A DNA stretch of 64,000 nt. Origin: Dongia_B sp964406155. Its GTDB lineage: Bacteria > Pseudomonadota > Alphaproteobacteria > Dongiales > Dongiaceae. The notes under the pieces are model-generated. The model was not told the origin of the DNA. It did no database searches and saw only the letters and a list, made by a program, of their open reading frames with translations. Position numbers and translations under genes: made by a program. Shown one piece after another: positions 8,224-16,137 of the stretch; the first letter of the stretch is position 1, and every line of letters starts with the position of its first letter. The DNA is taken from the NCBI GenBank assembly GCA_964406155.1, contig CAYOQR010000009.1, forward strand, positions 1 through 64,000, written 5' to 3'.

Positions 8224-9429
8224 ATGAAGAAAGTACTCTTGGGAACCTCGGCCCTGCTGGGCGCTGGTCTTATCGCCAGCCCGGCCTTCGCGGCCGATGG
8301 CATTAAGCTCTCGCTCGGCGGCTATATGCGCACCGCCGTGCTGGTCAACATTGACGACCATGGCAACCACAACGACAGCGGCTTCACCGTCCCTGATCTC
8401 GGTGACAAGCGCTATGCCGACGGCGTGTTCGCCGATGGCAACATCATCTTCAAGGGCCAGACCACGTTGGATAACGGCCTCACGGTCGGTGCCCGCTTCG
8501 ACCTCTACGCCGAAAACAAGAACAACAACCAGTGGAAGCGCGCCTATGCCTTCTTCCAGGGCGGCTTCGGTGAACTGCGTCTCGGCGCTTCCGACGGTGC
8601 GCTGCAGACCCTCTGCGTGACCCCGGTCGGCGGCACCGCCAATTTCGGCGCCTTCTCGCAGAACCAGGTCATCAACAATGCCTTCTCCGGCTTCTCGGCC
8701 GGCGTCTGCAACGGCGTCGCCAGCGTGCGCGGCGCCCGTGGCGACCGTGCCCAGGGCATCACCTACATGACCCCGAATTTCGGCGGGTTCCAGCTCGGCC
8801 TGTCCTGGAAGCCGAATGGCGACAAGAAGACCGCCAATGACGGCGTCGCCGATTTCCATTCCGGCATGCCGAAAGTGACCAACGGCGAACAGCGCAACAT
8901 CATCGACGTCGCCGCGAACTACACCCGTGACTTCGACGGCTGGGGCATCGCCTGGAGCGGTGCCGCGTCGATCGCGGCCAGCCAGGGCGGCAAGAACTAT
9001 CCGGACAAGAACAAGTCGCAGTTCTACCACACCGGCCTGAACCTCACCTTCGGCAACCTCTCGGTCGGCGGCGCGTTCGAATACTACAAGAACTACAACC
9101 TGTCCCAGACCCTCGCGGATATCGCCGGCGGTCGCTCGGGCACGACCGGTGGCCAGGATGCCTGGGTTGCCGGCGGCGGCATCGCCTACAACGTCGATGC
9201 CTGGACCGTTGGCCTGCAGTACAGCCATTCGAAGTATGAGGGCCTGACGATCGCCGGCCAGGACCGCAACATCAACACCGTTGCGCTCACCGGCAAATAT
9301 GCGATGGGCCCGGGCATCGCCCTCGACGGCACGCTGCAATATACCTGGGCCAATGGCCAGAAGGGCGATCAGGCCCATGGCGGCTATGATTCCTTCGGCA
9401 TCGGCCTCGGCACGGCCTTCACCTTCTAA
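8224..9429 (+). CDS. Porin P4 (Gram-negative porin family)
   Basis: A 401-residue porin with the same start context as P3 (CTAGGGAAATCGATCTG, then ATG) and the same signal peptide (PAFA before ADGIKLSLGGY). The C-terminus is GTAFTF. Loop 1 is unlike the P3/P6/P7 type (HGNHNDSGFTVPDLGDKRY) and partly resembles P2 (GDKRYAD), as if the loop had been exchanged within the array. The second variable loop is SQTLADIAGGRSGTTGG, close to that of P3. Both conserved Cys are present. It sits alone between its own promoter module and a 3' palindrome. Confidence 0.92.
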   Translation: MKKVLLGTSALLGAGLIASPAFAADGIKLSLGGYMRTAVLVNIDDHGNHNDSGFTVPDLGDKRYADGVFADGNIIFKGQTTLDNGLTVGARFDLYAENKNNNQWKRAYAFFQGGFGELRLGASDGALQTLCVTPVGGTANFGAFSQNQVINNAFSGFSAGVCNGVASVRGARGDRAQGITYMTPNFGGFQLGLSWKPNGDKKTANDGVADFHSGMPKVTNGEQRNIIDVAANYTRDFDGWGIAWSGAASIAASQGGKNYPDKNKSQFYHTGLNLTFGNLSVGGAFEYYKNYNLSQTLADIAGGRSGTTGGQDAWVAGGGIAYNVDAWTVGLQYSHSKYEGLTIAGQDRNINTVALTGKYAMGPGIALDGTLQYTWANGQKGDQAHGGYDSFGIGLGTAFTF

Positions 9430-9645
9430 AGCCGGATGGTCATCGGTGTAGTCGCGAATGCGATTACACCGATGAGCTGAATCCGTCTCTGTTCAAACAA
9501 AGGCAGAGCGTGTTGTTCATCGCAGTCTGCATCTGATCGGCCGCTGCCGAGCCTTGCGGGACATATCGCAACGCATCCCATCGGCGGCGGCCGGAACTTG
9601 CATAAGAACGCGGCGCGGGAGGCCTCAATCCGGTGCTGCCTTCCT

Positions 9646-9704
9646 CTAAGTTTGTCAAAATAGTTTGCCACAATACCGGGGCTGGATCCTCAGTCCGGCC
9701 CCGG
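9646..9704. terminator. Porin 3' palindrome, variant copy after P4
   Basis: CTAAGTTTG is followed by a short insertion, then stem CCGGGGCTGGA (9676-9686), loop TCCTCAG and TCCGGCCCCGG (9694-9704) with one G-U pair. The loop is conserved while the stem has changed on both sides, which supports a functional RNA hairpin. Confidence 0.6.
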
Positions 9705-9736
9705 CCCCCGCGCTGCGGAGATGACAAGCAAGCCCC

Positions 9737-9795
9737 CGCAAATTCAAGTCCGGCGCAAATTCAAGCCCAGCGTAAATTCAAGCCCGGCGCAAATT
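9737..9795. repeat. 17-bp tandem repeat, 3.5 units
   Basis: Unit CGCAAATTCAAGCCCGG, at 9737-9753, 9754-9770, 9771-9787, plus a partial unit 9788-9795. Its reverse complement (AATTTGCGCC...) resembles the units after P7 at 17418-17497. Confidence 0.85.
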
Positions 9796-9906
9796 GATAC
9801 GATCGCCCAAGCGATTCCATTTGGCGCATCGGCTGAGGAATTCTTTGTCATCCGGCGAAGGACAGCTAGCGGCGCTGAATTCCTTCCAGGTATCGATAAG
9901 CAATCT

Positions 9907-9965
9907 GTTGCGGGAATGCTACAGACGGAAAAATAAAGCTCATTTTCCGTTGATGATCTTTGCCG
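9907..9965 (+). promoter_or_regulatory. Degenerate porin promoter module upstream of P5
   Basis: GTTGC-N6-GCTAC at 9907-9922 keeps the half-site spacing, but the expected -35 position (9960-9965, TTGCCG) is a poor match to TTGACA. P5 may be expressed differently. Confidence 0.4.
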
Positions 9966-10104
9966 CTTCCCCACCAAAAATCCACGCGACACCGGCGGAT
10001 CTCCTGGCTTCCAAGCGATTCGACCTCATCTCGGGCATCACCCGATCGCCCACATGTTTCCCCGCGACCGGCAGTTAAACCTGAAGACCCGTGCAAGGGG
10101 CACG

Positions 10105-10125
10105 CGATGCCGAATAGCTGCATCG
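10105..10125 (+). promoter_or_regulatory. Leader hairpin of P5 (covarying set)
   Basis: CGATGC (10105-10110) pairs with GCATCG (10120-10125) over a 9-nt loop. It is followed by GTGATGGTCTC and then TTAGGGAATC, the ribosome-binding region. P6 has the same stem with a different loop, and P7 has two compensated base pairs. Confidence 0.6.
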
Positions 10126-10155
10126 GTGATGGTCTCAACCTTAGGGAATCTCGAG

Positions 10156-11394
10156 ATGAAGAAAGTACTCCTGGGTACCTCAGCCCTGCTGGGTACTGGC
10201 CTTATTGCCAGCCCGGCCTTCGCGGCCGATGGTATCAAGCTGTCGCTCGGCGGTTACTTGAATACCGCCGTTCTCGTCAACATCGACGATAACAGCAAGC
10301 ACGGCAGCAGCGGCCAGTCGGATCTCGGCTACAATCACTATGCCGATGGTGTCTTCGCCGACGGCAACATCATCTTCAAGGGCCAGACCACGCTGGATAA
10401 CGGCATCACCGTCGGCGCCCGCTTCGACATGTATGCCGAAAACAAAAGCGGCAATCAGTGGAAACGCGCTTATGCCTTCTTCCAGGGCGGCTTCGGCGAA
10501 TTGCGCATCGGCGCCAATGACGGTGCCCTGCAGAGCCTCTGCGTGACGCCGGTCGGCGGCACCTCGAACTTCGGCGCCTTCTCGCAGAACCAGGTGATCA
10601 ACAATGCCTTCTCCGGTTTCTCCGCCGGCGTTTGCAACGGTGTCTCCAGCTTCCGCGGGGTCAGTGCCAAGACCGGTGCCGGTCTCGGCGACCGCGCTCA
10701 AGGCATCACTTATCTCACTCCGAATTTCGGCGGCTTCCAGCTTGGCCTGTCCTGGAAGGCCAATGGCAACAAGAAAAGCGCCGATGATGGTGTGGGCGAT
10801 TTCCACTCCGGCATGCCGCTGGTGGAAGACGGCGAGCAGCGCAACATCATCGATGCCGCTCTGAACTTCACCCATGACTTCAGCGGCTGGAGCGTCGCCT
10901 GGAGCGGCGGCGCCTCGATCACCGCCAGCGAAGGCGGCAGCGGCTATCCCAGCAATAACAAATCGCAGTTCTACCAGACCGGCCTGAACCTGACCTTCGG
11001 CAATCTGTCGTTCGGCGGTGCTTTCGAATACTACAAGAATTACGGCCTGGCTCTCACCAAGAGTGAGTTCGCCGAGATCGCCGGCGGCGCATCCGGTGTC
11101 AACGCCACGGCAGGCGGCCAGGATGCCTGGGTCGCCGGCGGTGGCGTCGCCTACAACATGGACGCCTGGACCTTCGGCGTGCAGTATAGCCATGCCATGT
11201 ATGAAGGCCTGACGGTCGCCAATGCCGACCGCAACATCAACACGGCCGCGCTGACCGGCAAATACGATATGGGCCCGGGTATCGCGCTCGACGGTACCCT
11301 GCAATATGTCTGGGCGAATGGCGATCAGGGTGACCAGGCGCACGGCGGCTATCATTCCTTCGGCATCGGCCTGGGTACCGCCTTCACTTTCTGA
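10156..11394 (+). CDS. Porin P5 (Gram-negative porin family)
   Basis: A 412-residue porin, the longest copy. The start MKKVLLGTSALLGTGL follows TTAGGGAATCTCGAG; the signal peptide ends PAFA before ADGIKLSLGGY and the C-terminus is GTAFTF. It carries the 10-residue VSAKTGAGLG insertion after the second conserved Cys region, shared only with P6 and P7, and an extended variable loop (ALTKSEFAEIAGGASGVNATAGG). Loop 1 is NSKHGSSGQSDLGYNHY. It is the last porin before the cupin/regulator interruption. Confidence 0.92.
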   Translation: MKKVLLGTSALLGTGLIASPAFAADGIKLSLGGYLNTAVLVNIDDNSKHGSSGQSDLGYNHYADGVFADGNIIFKGQTTLDNGITVGARFDMYAENKSGNQWKRAYAFFQGGFGELRIGANDGALQSLCVTPVGGTSNFGAFSQNQVINNAFSGFSAGVCNGVSSFRGVSAKTGAGLGDRAQGITYLTPNFGGFQLGLSWKANGNKKSADDGVGDFHSGMPLVEDGEQRNIIDAALNFTHDFSGWSVAWSGGASITASEGGSGYPSNNKSQFYQTGLNLTFGNLSFGGAFEYYKNYGLALTKSEFAEIAGGASGVNATAGGQDAWVAGGGVAYNMDAWTFGVQYSHAMYEGLTVANADRNINTAALTGKYDMGPGIALDGTLQYVWANGDQGDQAHGGYHSFGIGLGTAFTF

Positions 11395-11471
11395 TACCGC
11401 GTTCCTAAATAATAAAAAAACACCAGCGGCGGAGCACCGCTCATGCGCGGGTAGGGCTCCGCTGGAGATTC

Positions 11472-11517
11472 CTAAGTTTGCGATATTGCCGGAGCCGGTC
11501 CCTCAGTCTGGCTCCGG
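11472..11517. terminator. Porin 3' palindrome, copy after P5
   Basis: CTAAGTTTGCGATATTG, then stem CCGGAGCCGG (11489-11498) with CTGGCTCCGG (11508-11517; one G-U pair) around a TCCCTCAGT loop. It is followed by CCTTCTTTT, the most terminator-like tail in the set. Confidence 0.68.
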
Positions 11518-11579
11518 CCTTCTTTTGCCGCCGCTGAATGCCCCCTCCAGAGGGATCAATGCATCCGGCTCTATTCAAC

Positions 11580-11643
11580 AAATTAGAGGGCGATTCAGCT
11601 TTCAGGTTGAAGCAGGCTTGCTTCAACCTGAAACCATCGCGCT
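11580..11643. repeat. Hairpin repeat, left copy flanking the cupin/regulator island
   Basis: A perfect 15-bp stem: TTTCAGGTTGAAGCA (11600-11614) and its complement (11619-11633) around GGCT. Flanking bases (gagggcgattcagc) match, in inverted orientation, the sequence around 13985-14030. It sits right behind the cupin stop codon. Confidence 0.7.
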
Positions 11644-12102
11644 CTAGCCTTTGAGCGCGGATAGCTGATTTGTGTCATAGCGGGCCCGCAGCTCGGCGAT
11701 CGTTCCAGGGTCAGCCGCGCCGCCGCGCGCCACTGTCTCGGCCAATTCCTCAAAATACCGCTCGTGGCCAGGCGGCGACACGGTCATGAGCACGCGCGCG
11801 ACCTTGTCTGAAGCATTGCCGATATTGTGCGGGACGCCCGGCGGGAGGAACAGGTACATGCCGGGCGTGGCACGCACGCATTCTTTGCCGACCTGCCAGT
11901 CGCATTCGCCTTCCAGCATGTAGAACGTCTCTTCCTGCACGCGATGGACGTGCAGTCCGGTGGAGAAGCCCGGCGGAATCGTCCAGTCGAACATCGAGCA
12001 GTGCCGGGTGTCGTTGCCGGTGACCAGAAATGTCATGGGATAGCCGGCAAGCCTGACGGACCTGCCTTCGCCCGGTCTGCGGATGATCGCTTTTCCACTC
12101 AT
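11644..12102 (-). CDS. Cupin domain protein
   Basis: A 152-residue single-domain cupin starting MSGKAIIRRPGEG. Motif 1 is visible as GFSTGLHVHRVQEETFYMLEG (two His and one Glu as metal ligands) and motif 2 as PGMYLFLPPGVPHNIGN. Such proteins bind a metal in a small beta-barrel and range from dioxygenases and isomerases to sugar-binding sensors; the substrate cannot be inferred. The ATG at 12102 has GGAGAG at good spacing; an ATG at 12108 is possible. It is divergent from the CadC-like regulator with about 100 bp between starts, so it may be that regulator's target. Confidence 0.85.
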   Translation of the reverse strand: MSGKAIIRRPGEGRSVRLAGYPMTFLVTGNDTRHCSMFDWTIPPGFSTGLHVHRVQEETFYMLEGECDWQVGKECVRATPGMYLFLPPGVPHNIGNASDKVARVLMTVSPPGHERYFEELAETVARGGAADPGTIAELRARYDTNQLSALKG

Positions 12103-12203
12103 GTCCATCTCTCCAAGCCAAAACGGTCGGGGAGCCTGATCCTGGCCTTCCGTCGCCTAAAAGTCGTGAAACAACGCCGAAATTGTTGCAAAATATCGCC
12201 GAA

Positions 12204-13757
12204 ATGACCCAGCAGCTCCCGCCGCGCACCTACAAATTCGGCTCTTTTGTCCTCGATGCCGAGACGGGCTCGCTATTGTGCGGCAATGCGCCGACCGTGC
12301 TCGGCCGCCGAGGCGCTGCGCTGCTCCGACTCCTCCTGGAACGCGCCGCATCCCCCGTCGGCAAGGATGTGCTGATCGAAGCGGCCTGGCCGGGGCTCGC
12401 TGTCGAGGAAAGCAATCTCACCGTGCAGATCGCCGCACTGCGCCGCGCGCTCGAACAGGACGGCGGCGGACGCTGGATCGAAACGCTCCCGCGTCGCGGC
12501 TATCGCTATGTCGGCCCGGCGGTGACACGGATCGATACAACTGCGGACGAGGCCATGCACGCGACCGCGTTGCTGGTTCCGGCAAAGCCTTCGATCGCCG
12601 TGGCGCCGTTCGAGCATTCCGGCGAAGCCGCCTGGCTGGCGGACGGCATGGTCGACGATATCATCACCGGACTGTCGCGCATCAGATGGCTGTTCGTGAT
12701 TGCGCGCAATTCCAGTTTCGTCTGGCGCGACCGCGTCGCTGACGTGAAACAGATCGGCCGCGATCTCGGCGTGCGTTATGTCCTACAGGGCAGCGTGCGG
12801 CGCGCGGATGATCGCGTCCGCATCAACGCGCAGCTCGCGGATGCGACAACCGGCAGACATATCTGGGCCGAGCGCTACGACCGCATCATGGGCGATCTGT
12901 TCGCCTTGCAGGACGAGATCGCCCTCGCCGTGGTGGGCGCCATTGAGCCCAGTCTGCGCCGCGCCGAGCTCGAGCGTATCCGCCGCAAGCGTCCCGACAA
13001 TCTCGATGCCTATGAGCTCGTTCTGCGCGCCCAGCCGGACGTCGACTCAGGCATGCCCGACCGCGCCGCGATGGCGCTGCCGCAACTCCAGCAGGCCCTG
13101 GTGCTCGAGCCGACTTACGCGCTCGCCCATGGCCTTGCCGCCATGAGCCATCATAATCGCTTTCTGCGCGCGGGATTGAAGGAAGAGGATCGGTCGGCGT
13201 CGGTGCGCCATGCGCGTCTGGCAATCGAACACGGGCGCGACGACGCGCTGGCCCTGACCTTTGCCGGTTTTTCGCTTGGAATGGACGCCCATGACCGGCC
13301 GGCCGCCTTTGCCGCGTTCGAAGCGGCGCTCGCGCTAAGCCCGTCAACGGCGCTGGCCTGGATCCTCGGCAGCGTCGTCGCCGGTTGGGCCGGCGATGCG
13401 GAGCGGGCAATCGACTGGAGCGAGCGCGGCATTCGCCTGAGCCCGTTCGATCCGTGGGCCTTTGCCGCCTATGACGCGCAGGCGCTTGGCCATTTCTGCC
13501 GCGACCGCTATGCGGAGGCCGCGAGCGCAGCCTACAAATCCAACCTTGCCAATCCGGCCCACAGCATCACCTGGGTGCAGCTCACCGCATCTCTTGCGGC
13601 ACTTGGGCGGCTCGAGGAGGCGAGGGCGACGGCCGCCTGCGTGCTGGAATTGCAGCCGACCTTCCGCATCAACAGTCAATTCGCCGGCGTGGCCTGTGCG
13701 CCTGGGCTGGCGGTGAAACTTGGCAAAGCGCTGCGCGCAGCCGGTCTGCCGGAATGA
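12204..13757 (+). CDS. Winged-helix transcriptional regulator with TolB-like and TPR regions (CadC-like)
   Basis: A 517-residue protein. Residues about 5-100 form an OmpR/CadC-type DNA-binding domain (YKFGSFVLDAETG... EESNLTVQIAALRRAL... RRGYRYVGP). Residues about 130-260 match the TolB/FlgO-like region often labelled adenylate cyclase (SIAVAPFEHSG, DIITGLSRI, YVLQGSVRR, IWAERYDR), and the remainder is TPR-like helical repeats. No receiver domain and no clear transmembrane segment is seen, so it is probably soluble. It is divergent from the cupin gene and sits inside the porin array, which makes the cupin or the porins candidate targets. The ATG at 12204 was preferred to the TTG at 12183. Confidence 0.82.
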   Translation: MTQQLPPRTYKFGSFVLDAETGSLLCGNAPTVLGRRGAALLRLLLERAASPVGKDVLIEAAWPGLAVEESNLTVQIAALRRALEQDGGGRWIETLPRRGYRYVGPAVTRIDTTADEAMHATALLVPAKPSIAVAPFEHSGEAAWLADGMVDDIITGLSRIRWLFVIARNSSFVWRDRVADVKQIGRDLGVRYVLQGSVRRADDRVRINAQLADATTGRHIWAERYDRIMGDLFALQDEIALAVVGAIEPSLRRAELERIRRKRPDNLDAYELVLRAQPDVDSGMPDRAAMALPQLQQALVLEPTYALAHGLAAMSHHNRFLRAGLKEEDRSASVRHARLAIEHGRDDALALTFAGFSLGMDAHDRPAAFAAFEAALALSPSTALAWILGSVVAGWAGDAERAIDWSERGIRLSPFDPWAFAAYDAQALGHFCRDRYAEAASAAYKSNLANPAHSITWVQLTASLAALGRLEEARATAACVLELQPTFRINSQFAGVACAPGLAVKLGKALRAAGLPE

Positions 13758-13866
13758 GGCGGCTCCTCAACGGGCCGCATCCGGTCCCGCGCCATTGCTT
13801 TTTTGTTTCCTACCTTTCAACTCGGCTATTTATGTCAGGTAGTTGATTTATAAATGTAAAATATCC

Positions 13867-13926
13867 GTGTTTTTCCGGCTACAGTCGGGGAAAAATATCA
13901 CTAATATTTGGTTAATTGTTTTGACT
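13867..13926 (+). promoter_or_regulatory. Shared porin promoter module upstream of P6
   Basis: A degenerate left half GTGTT (13867-13871) and right half GCTAC (13878-13882), then ACAGTCGGGGAAAAATA, shared almost exactly with P7. TTGACT is at 13921-13926, 43 bp from the right half-site as in P7. Confidence 0.55.
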
Positions 13927-13977
13927 GCCCTACAGGGCCCGCACAGAGTGTTGAAGTTCATCGACTCCCGGAGCGCG

Positions 13978-14035
13978 GTGCTTTCAGATGAAAGCGGGCT
14001 TGCTTCCATCTGAAGGGTCAGTCGCCCTCACATTT
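13978..14035. repeat. Hairpin repeat, right copy flanking the cupin/regulator island
   Basis: A near-palindrome TTCAGATGAAAGC...GCTTCCATCTGAA (about 13985-14018) followed by a CAGTCGCCCTCACATTT context. This matches the reverse complement of the left copy at 11580-11643. Confidence 0.6.
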
Positions 14036-14142
14036 ATCAGGGCCATTCAGCCCGACTACCATCACCCGATTACCGTCATTTGATGACGCGCATGTTGTCG
14101 ATGACGATCGCCAAGCACGGGAGCTCATGGATAAGGGGCACG

Positions 14143-14162
14143 CGATGCGGATCACGGCATCG
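14143..14162 (+). promoter_or_regulatory. Leader hairpin of P6 (covarying set)
   Basis: CGATGC (14143-14148) pairs with GCATCG (14157-14162) over an 8-nt loop that differs from P5. The upstream AGGGGCACG and downstream GTGACAGTCTC are conserved. Confidence 0.6.
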
Positions 14163-14192
14163 GTGACAGTCTCAAACTGAGGGAATCTTGAG

Positions 14193-15401
14193 ATGAAGAA
14201 AGTTCTCCTGGGAACCTCGGCCCTGCTGGGCGCCGGCCTTGTCGCCAGCCCGGCCTTCGCGGCCGACGGGATTAAACTGTCGCTCGGCGGCTATTTGAAC
14301 ACCGCCGTTCTCGTGAATATCGACGACAGCAACAAGCATGTCAGCAGCAGCAACCGTCAGCCGGACCTCGGCCACAATCACTATGCCGATGGCATCTTTG
14401 CCGACGGCAACATCATCTTCAAAGGCCAGACCACGCTGGATAACGGCATCACGGTCGGCGCCCGTTTCGACCTCTACGCAGAAAACAAGAGCGGCAACCA
14501 GTGGAAGCGCGCTTACGCCTTCTTCCAGGGCGGCTTCGGTGAACTGCGTCTCGGCGCTTCCGACGGCGCGCTGCAGACCCTCTGCGTGACCCCGGTCGGC
14601 GGCACCGCCAATTTCGGCGCCTTCTCGCAGAACCAGGTCATCAACAATGCCTTCTCCGGTTTTTCGGCCGGTGTCTGTAACGGTGTCTCCAGTTTCCGGG
14701 CCGTCAGCGCCAAGACCGGCGCCGGCCTCGGCGACCGCGCCCAGGGCATCACCTACCTGACCCCGAATTTCGGCGGTTTCCAGTTGGGCGTTTCCTGGAA
14801 GGCCAATGGCAATCGCAAGAGCGCCGATGACGGCGTGGGCGATTTCCATTCCGGCATGCCGACCGTGGAAAATGGCGAGCAGCGCAACATCATCGATGCC
14901 GCTCTCAATTACACCCACGACTTCAGCGGCTGGGGCATCGCCTGGAGCGGCGGCGCGTCGATCACGGCCAGCCAGGGCGGCAAGAACAATCCGAGCGATA
15001 ACAAGTCGCAGTTCTACCAGACCGGTCTGAACCTGACCTTCGGCAGCCTGTCGGTCGGCGGTGCGTTCGAATACTACAAGAACTACGGCACGACCGTGAA
15101 TAGTGCCGGCTCGATCGTCAACGGCCAGGATGCCTGGGTCGCCGGCGGCGGCATCGCCTACAACGTCGATGCCTGGACCGTTGGCCTGCAATATAGCCAC
15201 GCCAAATACGAAGGCCTGACGCTTGCCAACAAGGATCGCAACATCAATACCGTTGCGCTGACCGGCAAATACGATATGGGCCCCGGCATCGCGCTGGACA
15301 GCACCTTGCAATATGTCTGGGCGAATGGCGACCAGGGCGACCAGGCCCATGGCGACTACCATTCTTTCGGCATCGGTCTGGGCACGGCGTTCACGTTCTG
15401 A
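14193..15401 (+). CDS. Porin P6 (Gram-negative porin family)
   Basis: A 402-residue porin. The start MKKVLLGTSALLGAGLV follows GAGGGAATC; the signal peptide ends PAFA before ADGIKLSLGGY and the protein ends GTAFTF. Loop 1 is SNKHVSSSNRQPDLGHNHY, close to P1 and P3. It has the VSAKTGAGLG insertion shared with P5 and P7. Bases 14424-14647 are identical to P3 and P7, including all synonymous positions. The second variable loop is short (GTTVNSAGSIVNG), which again sets its extracellular face apart from its neighbours. It is the first porin after the cupin/regulator island. Confidence 0.92.
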   Translation: MKKVLLGTSALLGAGLVASPAFAADGIKLSLGGYLNTAVLVNIDDSNKHVSSSNRQPDLGHNHYADGIFADGNIIFKGQTTLDNGITVGARFDLYAENKSGNQWKRAYAFFQGGFGELRLGASDGALQTLCVTPVGGTANFGAFSQNQVINNAFSGFSAGVCNGVSSFRAVSAKTGAGLGDRAQGITYLTPNFGGFQLGVSWKANGNRKSADDGVGDFHSGMPTVENGEQRNIIDAALNYTHDFSGWGIAWSGGASITASQGGKNNPSDNKSQFYQTGLNLTFGSLSVGGAFEYYKNYGTTVNSAGSIVNGQDAWVAGGGIAYNVDAWTVGLQYSHAKYEGLTLANKDRNINTVALTGKYDMGPGIALDSTLQYVWANGDQGDQAHGDYHSFGIGLGTAFTF

Positions 15402-15484
15402 CAGCAAGAGTCTGAATAATCATAAAAAATGGCTGATGGCGGCCCATCTCCCCCGCCTGGGGGAGATGGGCTGACCGACGGTTT

Positions 15485-15528
15485 CTAAGTTTGCGAATTG
15501 TCGGAGCCGGATCCTCAGTTCGGCTCCG
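15485..15528. terminator. Porin 3' palindrome, copy after P6
   Basis: CTAAGTTTGCGAATTGT, then stem CGGAGCCGGA (15502-15511), loop TCCTCAG and TTCGGCTCCG (15519-15528; one G-U or mismatch at the loop end). It is followed by CCCCTTTTCC. Confidence 0.65.
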
Positions 15529-15892
15529 CCCCTTTTCCGGCTGACGCCTTCCCCGCCTCGAATCTCCGGCCCGTTGCCCCCAGGTTGCCCCCAGCCCCCC
15601 GATACGCCGGGTCCGTCATCTCCGGACAAGCTCGCTTCCCGCAGGCGGCCGGAGAGCATTGCCGGTACGGGCATATGCCGGCTTCAGGGCCGGCCAGACC
15701 GGCTCTCCTCCGGGTGTCGACCCGACTCAGGGGGGATTCTGCAGGGATTAACCATGCTCCCGCGCCATGCCGGATGGGGTGCCCGGCCGGGGCATTGGAG
15801 CACTGTTCGGGTCGATTCTAAGTCACTCATTCTCCAGGTAAAACTTTAGCTGTTTTTGCCAACCTAATGATTCAAAGTCAGATTCCTGATCT

Positions 15893-15952
15893 GTGTCATC
15901 ACTGCCACAGTCGGGGAAAAATGCCACAATTCGACTTGCAATTGGTTTGACA
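15893..15952 (+). promoter_or_regulatory. Shared porin promoter module upstream of P7
   Basis: GTGTC-N6-GCCAC (15893-15908), then AGTCGGGGAAAAATG and TTGACA at 15947-15952. Right half-site to TTGACA is 43 bp, as for P6. Confidence 0.6.
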
Positions 15953-16086
15953 GTCCGGGGCCTTTCCGCAAAGTTAGCGCTGTTCACCGGCTCCTGAGGC
16001 CGTTTGGTTCGATTGCATCACCTGATTACGCGCATGTTTTCTCGGTGATGGCTGCCAAACGTGGAGGCTTGTGGACGAGGGGCACT

Positions 16087-16107
16087 CGGCGCGGCTCGTC
16101 TGCGCCG
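16087..16107 (+). promoter_or_regulatory. Leader hairpin of P7 (covarying set)
   Basis: CGGCGC (16087-16092) pairs with GCGCCG (16102-16107). Compared with CGATGC/GCATCG in P5 and P6, two base pairs have changed on both sides (A-U to G-C, U-A to C-G), so pairing is kept. Confidence 0.62.
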
Positions 16108-16137
16108 GTGGCAATCGCAAACTTAGGGAATCTCGAG

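Larger units (their letters stand above)
9430..10155. other. Non-coding gap between porins P4 and P5
   Basis: No gene supported. It contains a variant 3' palindrome (9646-9704), the 17-bp minisatellite (9737-9795), a weak promoter module (9907-9965) and the P5 leader hairpin (10105-10125). Confidence 0.7.
13758..14192. other. Non-coding gap before porin P6
   Basis: No gene seen. It contains an AT-rich stretch (13795-13920), the P6 promoter module (13867-13926), the right copy of the hairpin repeat (13978-14035) and the P6 leader hairpin (14143-14162). Confidence 0.7.
15402..16137. other. Non-coding gap between porins P6 and P7
   Basis: No gene supported. It contains the 3' palindrome of P6 (15485-15528), a duplicated GTTGCCCCCA (about 15574-15595), the promoter module of P7 and its leader hairpin. 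Small open frames at 15498-15849 show no recognisable protein features. Confidence 0.7.
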
